A DNA stretch of 41,332 nt from positions 1-41,332 of the forward strand of contig NZ_MWLQ01000038.1 of assembly GCF_010634855.1 (NCBI RefSeq). Direction: 5' to 3'. A model generated the notes under the pieces. It had not been told where the DNA came from. It searched no databases and was given only the letters and a program-made list of their open reading frames with translations. The position numbers and the translations under genes are program-made. This DNA comes from Microbacterium sp. B35-30 (GTDB taxonomy: Bacteria; Actinomycetota; Actinomycetes; Actinomycetales; Microbacteriaceae). Positions 38,158 to 41,332 of the stretch are shown here, in pieces (the stretch's first letter is position 1; the number at the start of each line of letters is the position of its first letter).

Positions 38158-38757
38158 TCAGTCTGGCACGGCGGCCGGATCGAGGCCCGCGAGCACGCGG
38201 ATCAGGGCCGGGACGGCCGCTTCCTCGGTCCGCAACCCGGCGGATCTGACGCGCAGGCTGACAGCGGCCTCCGAGATGCCGAGCCGCGCCGCCGCCTCGC
38301 GCTGTGTGATGCCCTCGGCCAGGAGGTCGTAGACTTCCCATCCTTCAGCGGTCCGGCGATCGCGCAGCTCCACGAGGAGGCGCACCAGCGCCTCGGCATC
38401 CTCCCCGCCCTCGGGCGCGGTGACCGCCACCCGTGTGGTGGCCTTCTTGGCCCGGTCGACGGCGTCGCGCGCGTTGAGGAACGCCTCGCCCCTGGCCGCG
38501 CGGACGCTGTCCGGCAGCGGCGTCTCGACGTCGCCGACGCCCACGCCGACACTCCATCGGCCGGCCCGGGTGAGGTCGAGGAGGATCGCGAGCACGGCCG
38601 CGGCGTCCGTGACCGCCACCTGCACCTCGTCGCCCGCGGTCCGCTCGGGCGCGAGTGCGACGCCCCTCGGTGCGTGCGTCGCCACGGCTGAGAGGGCGGC
38701 GGGCACGAGATCGGCGCTGGTGCGGCTGTCGCGCTGATCACTGGTGATCACGTACAT
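38158..38757 (-). CDS. SatD-like protein with C-terminal helix-turn-helix
   Basis: A 199-residue protein. The N-terminus MYVITSDQRDSRTSADLVPAA resembles the SatD start (a short strand followed by D-x-x-D-S-R). A middle alpha/beta part contains FLNARDAVDRAKK, and a sigma-70-like HTH lies near 143-166 (EGITQREAAARLGISEAAVS), so it can probably bind DNA. SatD was named from the acid-tolerance sat operon of Streptococcus mutans; its biochemistry is unknown. The start is ATG at 38757 because AAGGGTGG precedes it and SatD similarity begins there; ATG at 38775 is an in-frame alternative. Palindromes upstream may be its own operator. Confidence 0.75.
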   Translation of the reverse strand: MYVITSDQRDSRTSADLVPAALSAVATHAPRGVALAPERTAGDEVQVAVTDAAAVLAILLDLTRAGRWSVGVGVGDVETPLPDSVRAARGEAFLNARDAVDRAKKATTRVAVTAPEGGEDAEALVRLLVELRDRRTAEGWEVYDLLAEGITQREAAARLGISEAAVSLRVRSAGLRTEEAAVPALIRVLAGLDPAAVPD

Positions 38758-38794
38758 GGCTCCACCCTTGTGCATCGAGACTTAATTATGACCT

Positions 38795-38858
38795 ACTTTA
38801 GCCTGTGCACTTCAGTGAAGCAAGGCTCTGGGCTGAAGTGGGCCGACTTCAGCCCAGA
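38795..38858 (-). promoter_or_regulatory. Promoter of the SatD-like operon with ACTTCAG palindromes
   Basis: Minus-strand TTGCTT (38818-38823), 17-base spacer, TAAAGT (38795-38800). CTTCA-G-TGAAG (38810-38820) overlaps the spacer and the -35. Further upstream TCTGGGCTGAAGT (38827-38839) and its exact complement (38846-38858) form a 13-bp-arm palindrome with a 6-base spacer. The shared ACTTCAG half-site points to one dimeric regulator, possibly the HTH protein encoded by this operon. Confidence 0.6.
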
Positions 38859-38957
38859 TCGTTAACGTGGCGTTCCCCCCCAGTGCCGGCGTTGCCAGGC
38901 ACACGCCGCTGACCTCACGGCGGCTCGTCGGCGAAAGGGCCGCCCCATCCGCGCTGA

Positions 38958-38963
38958 TAACCT
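38958..38963 (+). promoter_or_regulatory. -10 box of tyrS (leaderless type)
   Basis: TAACCT, 7 bases (GGCTCGC), then GTG at 38971. No T-box leader is present. Confidence 0.55.
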
Positions 38964-38970
38964 GGCTCGC

Positions 38971-40272
38971 GTGTCTGAAACCGTCGTGAGCACGACTGCG
39001 CCTGCGATCGACCCCGCGTTCGAGAATGTGTGGGACGAGATCGTCTGGCGGGGGCTCGTGCATGTGTCCACCGATCAGGAGGCGCTGCGCGCCCTTCTCG
39101 CCGGGGACCCGATCACGTACTACTGCGGGTTCGACCCCACGGCGCCGAGTCTGCACCTCGGCAACCTCGTGCAGCTGCTCACGATGCGCCGCCTGCAGCT
39201 CGCGGGCCACCGGCCGCTGGGCCTGGTCGGCGGATCGACCGGCCTCATCGGCGACCCCCGGCCGTCGGCCGAGCGCACGCTGAACACCAAAGAGACGGTC
39301 GGGGAGTGGGTCGGCTACCTGCAGTCGCAGGTCGAGCGGTTCCTGAGCTTCGAGGGCGACAACGCCGCGCGCATCGTCAACAACCTCGACTGGACGGCGC
39401 CGATGAGCGCCATCGACTTCCTGCGCGAGATCGGCAAGCACTACCGGGTCGGCACGATGCTCAAGAAGGACGCGGTCGCGGCCCGCCTGAACTCCGAGGC
39501 CGGCATCAGCTACACCGAGTTCAGCTACCAGATCCTGCAGGGCATGGACTACCTCGAGCTGTACCGGCAGTACGGCTGCGTGCTGCAGACCGGCGGCAGC
39601 GACCAGTGGGGCAACCTCACCAGCGGCACCGACCTCATCCACCGCGTCGAGGGCGTCTCGGTGCACGCGATCGGCACGCCGCTGATCACGAACAGCGACG
39701 GCACCAAGTTCGGCAAGAGCGAGGGCAACGCGATCTGGCTCGACGCCGCGATGTGCAGCCCGTACCGGATGTACCAGTTCTGGCTCAACACCGACGACGC
39801 CGACGTGATCGAGCGCCTCAAGATCTTCACGTTCCTCACGCGGGCCGAGATCGAGGAGTACGAACGACTCGTCGCCACGGAGCCGTTCCGTCGCGCCGCG
39901 CAGAAGCGCCTGGCGATGGAGGTCACCGGCCTCGTGCACGGGGTGGATGCCGCGGCCGCCGTGATCGCGGCATCCGAGGCGCTCTTCGGTCAGGGCGACC
40001 TCGCGGCGCTCGACGCGACGACGCTCCGTCACGCTCTCGAGGAACTGCCCAACGCCACGGTCACCGCCGGCACGCCGGTCGTGCAGGCGCTCATCGACAC
40101 CGGCCTCGTCTCGAGTCTGTCGGAGGGCCGGCGCGCGATCGCCCAGGGCGGGGTCTCGCTGGACGGTGCGAAGATCGAGGACGATGCGGCGACCGTGTCG
40201 GGCGCACTGCCCGGCGGGGTCTCGGTGCTCCGGCGCGGCAAGAAGACGCTCGCCGGCGTGTTCGTCGGCTGA
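38971..40272 (+). CDS. tyrS: Tyrosine-tRNA ligase
   Basis: A 433-residue class I synthetase of the TyrRS-1 type. CGFDPTAPSLHLGN (52-65) carries the HIGH-type motif as HLGN; GGSDQWGNLTSG is the tyrosine pocket; KFGKS (246-250) is the KMSKS-type loop. A C-terminal S4 RNA-binding domain follows (about 365-433, LIDTGLVSSLSEGRRAIAQGG). The GTG start at 38971 is supported by the -10 box; the first 20 residues are a variable extension. Confidence 0.97.
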   Translation: MSETVVSTTAPAIDPAFENVWDEIVWRGLVHVSTDQEALRALLAGDPITYYCGFDPTAPSLHLGNLVQLLTMRRLQLAGHRPLGLVGGSTGLIGDPRPSAERTLNTKETVGEWVGYLQSQVERFLSFEGDNAARIVNNLDWTAPMSAIDFLREIGKHYRVGTMLKKDAVAARLNSEAGISYTEFSYQILQGMDYLELYRQYGCVLQTGGSDQWGNLTSGTDLIHRVEGVSVHAIGTPLITNSDGTKFGKSEGNAIWLDAAMCSPYRMYQFWLNTDDADVIERLKIFTFLTRAEIEEYERLVATEPFRRAAQKRLAMEVTGLVHGVDAAAAVIAASEALFGQGDLAALDATTLRHALEELPNATVTAGTPVVQALIDTGLVSSLSEGRRAIAQGGVSLDGAKIEDDAATVSGALPGGVSVLRRGKKTLAGVFVG

Positions 40273-40318
40273 CGGGACGCTCGTGACCACGGCCATCGCG
40301 CCGACAGAGGGATGACGG

Positions 40319-41134
40319 ATGCCGTTCACCCCGAGTCACGCGGTGGTCGCGCTGCCGTTCGTGCGCACGCCGCTCGTGCCGGCGGCGATCGCCATCGGGG
40401 CCATGACCCCCGACCTGCCGCTGTTCGTCCGCGGGCTGCCGTTGCATTACGGAGTCACGCACTCGTTCGCGTGGCTGCCCGCAACGGTCGTCCTGGCGCT
40501 GGTGCTGCTGCTCGTCTGGCGGTGCGTGCTGCGGCCGGCCGCGCGTGAGCTCTCGCCGCGATGGCTCGCGACACGACTGCCGGCGCAGTGGGATGCCGGT
40601 GCCGGCGCCGCGCTGCGCGAGACGCTGGGAGGAGCTCCGGCGGGCGAGCCGCGTGTGTCCTGGCGGGGGATGCTGCTCCTCGTCGCCTCGCTGCTGCTCG
40701 GCGTCGTGAGCCACATCGTGTGGGACCTCTTCACGCACGAGGGTCGCTGGGGCACGACCGTGATCCCCGTGCTGGCCGCAGAGTGGGGACCGCTTCCCGG
40801 CTACAAGTGGCTCCAGCACGGCTCGAGCGTGATCGGCCTCGCGATCATCGTCGTATGGATGCTCGTGTGGCTGCGTCGGCGTACCGCCGCGGCATCCGTT
40901 CCGTGCGTGCTGCCCGATGCGGCCCGCTGGATCTGGTGGGCGTCGCTCCCTCTCGCGCTCGCACTGGCATGGGGATGGGGCATCGCCGTTCATGGTCCCC
41001 TGGATGCCGAGTTCACCGCCGCGCATCTCGCCTACCGCGTGCTGCCGCCGGCGTGTGCGGTCTGGGGCGCCGTGACGGTGTCGCTCTGCATCGCGGTGCA
41101 GGTGATGCGAGCACGAGTGACCGCGAGCGTGTGA
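40319..41134 (+). CDS. DUF4184 family membrane protein
   Basis: A 271-residue integral membrane protein of unknown function. MPFTPSHAVVALPF and AIAIGAMTPDLPLF are the family start, with histidine and aspartate residues (SHAV, TPDLP, THSF) typical of DUF4184. HIVWDLFTHEGRWG in the middle adds a second His/Asp/His cluster that resembles metal-dependent membrane hydrolases of the YdjM/LexA-induced type. About six helices are visible. ATG at 40319 has GAGGGA 6 bases upstream. It follows tyrS by 46 bases and may share its transcript. Confidence 0.82.
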   Translation: MPFTPSHAVVALPFVRTPLVPAAIAIGAMTPDLPLFVRGLPLHYGVTHSFAWLPATVVLALVLLLVWRCVLRPAARELSPRWLATRLPAQWDAGAGAALRETLGGAPAGEPRVSWRGMLLLVASLLLGVVSHIVWDLFTHEGRWGTTVIPVLAAEWGPLPGYKWLQHGSSVIGLAIIVVWMLVWLRRRTAAASVPCVLPDAARWIWWASLPLALALAWGWGIAVHGPLDAEFTAAHLAYRVLPPACAVWGAVTVSLCIAVQVMRARVTASV

Positions 41135-41332
41135 CCGTCGGGGACGTCCGATCGAGGCCGAGCGGAGCACGGTTGTCATCACGATCCACCCGTCCGCCGT
41201 GCTGCGGCTGCGTGATTCGTCCGAGCGAGCCGCCGCGGTGGCCGGGCTCTCGGCCGATCTTCGGATGGCGGCGGAGGTGTCGGCGACCGCGTCTTCCGCG
41301 TGTTTCCGGGGGTGTGGGGGTGCGACACGCCC
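41121..41332 (+). pseudogene. 3' remnant of a UdgX-like uracil-DNA glycosylase gene
   Basis: In the frame open from 41121 the peptide RGRPIEAERSTVVITIHPSAVLR (quoted in part: VVITIHPSAVLR at about 41172-41207) is followed by DSSERAAAVAGLSADLRMAAE. HPSAVLR followed by a helix with ADLR-AA is the C-terminus of family-4/UdgX-type uracil-DNA glycosylases. The rest of the gene is missing. The frame is closed by TGA at 41118-41120 and the DNA before that is the intact DUF4184 gene. No start codon with a ribosome-binding site is seen, and no stop occurs before the window ends, although such proteins normally end about here. Most likely a degraded fragment. Confidence 0.5.

Noticed and set aside
41135..41332. 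Start of an rRNA operon at the right edge
   Set aside because: No 16S-like sequence is present; the segment reads better as a glycosylase C-terminal fragment.

Overview
This is a very GC-rich (by eye about 70%) stretch of chromosome from a high-GC Gram-positive bacterium, most likely a Microbacteriaceae member close to Microbacterium. That placement is inference. It rests on actinobacterial gene neighbourhoods (dapF-hflX, lexA beside a LysM division-suppressor-like gene, infC-rpmI-rplT followed by a SpoU-type methyltransferase, argCJBDF), frequent GTG starts, and many genes whose start codon lies 6-8 bases after a TANNNT -10 box, which implies leaderless mRNAs. I see no rRNA, tRNA, CRISPR array, prophage or complete insertion sequence. 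Most of the window is core housekeeping DNA.

Layout: (1) 1-2424, the 3' end of dapF, a divergent RsmC-like methyltransferase and hflX. (2) 2425-2729, a 55-bp tandem repeat array plus a long hairpin between convergent genes. (3) 2730-8423, an S9 peptidase divergent from metF-metE. (4) 8420-11407, a six-helix membrane protein, lexA, and a divergent LysM membrane protein. (5) 11558-15532, hisC-hisB-hisH-hisA-sseB. (6) 15793-17920, a DUF1844 protein divergent from infC-rpmI-rplT, which ends in a textbook terminator. (7) 18051-25999, a SpoU-type RNA methyltransferase, a GluABCD-like amino-acid ABC transporter, and pheS-pheT. (8) 26159-29266, a MocR-type regulator divergent from a dihydrofolate-reductase-like protein, then an epimerase. 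(9) 29373-37526, argC-J-B-D-F, an acyltransferase-like membrane protein, and argH. argR and argG are not here. (10) 37557-41332, a SatD-like regulator with a membrane partner, tyrS, a DUF4184 protein and a 3' fragment of a uracil-DNA-glycosylase-like gene.

Functionally the window couples amino-acid supply (Met, His, Arg, glutamate-type uptake) to translation (IF3, L35, L20, PheRS, TyrRS, RNA methyltransferases, the ribosome-rescue GTPase HflX) and to the SOS response (LexA with a probable division inhibitor).

The most interesting signals are non-coding. A 28-codon open frame with its own leaderless-type promoter and an Arg-Arg-Arg-Arg...Arg-Arg run lies just upstream of argC, with downstream segments that can pair in mutually exclusive ways: a candidate arginine attenuator in a cluster without argR. 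A second leaderless mini-ORF precedes hflX. Other signals are a palindrome over the -10 box of the LysM gene, hairpins at predicted mRNA 5' ends, several long intergenic palindromes that look like dispersed repeats, one repeat that seems to supply the N-terminus of a membrane protein, and an excess of the heptamer GGATGCC. All counts and foldings were done by eye.
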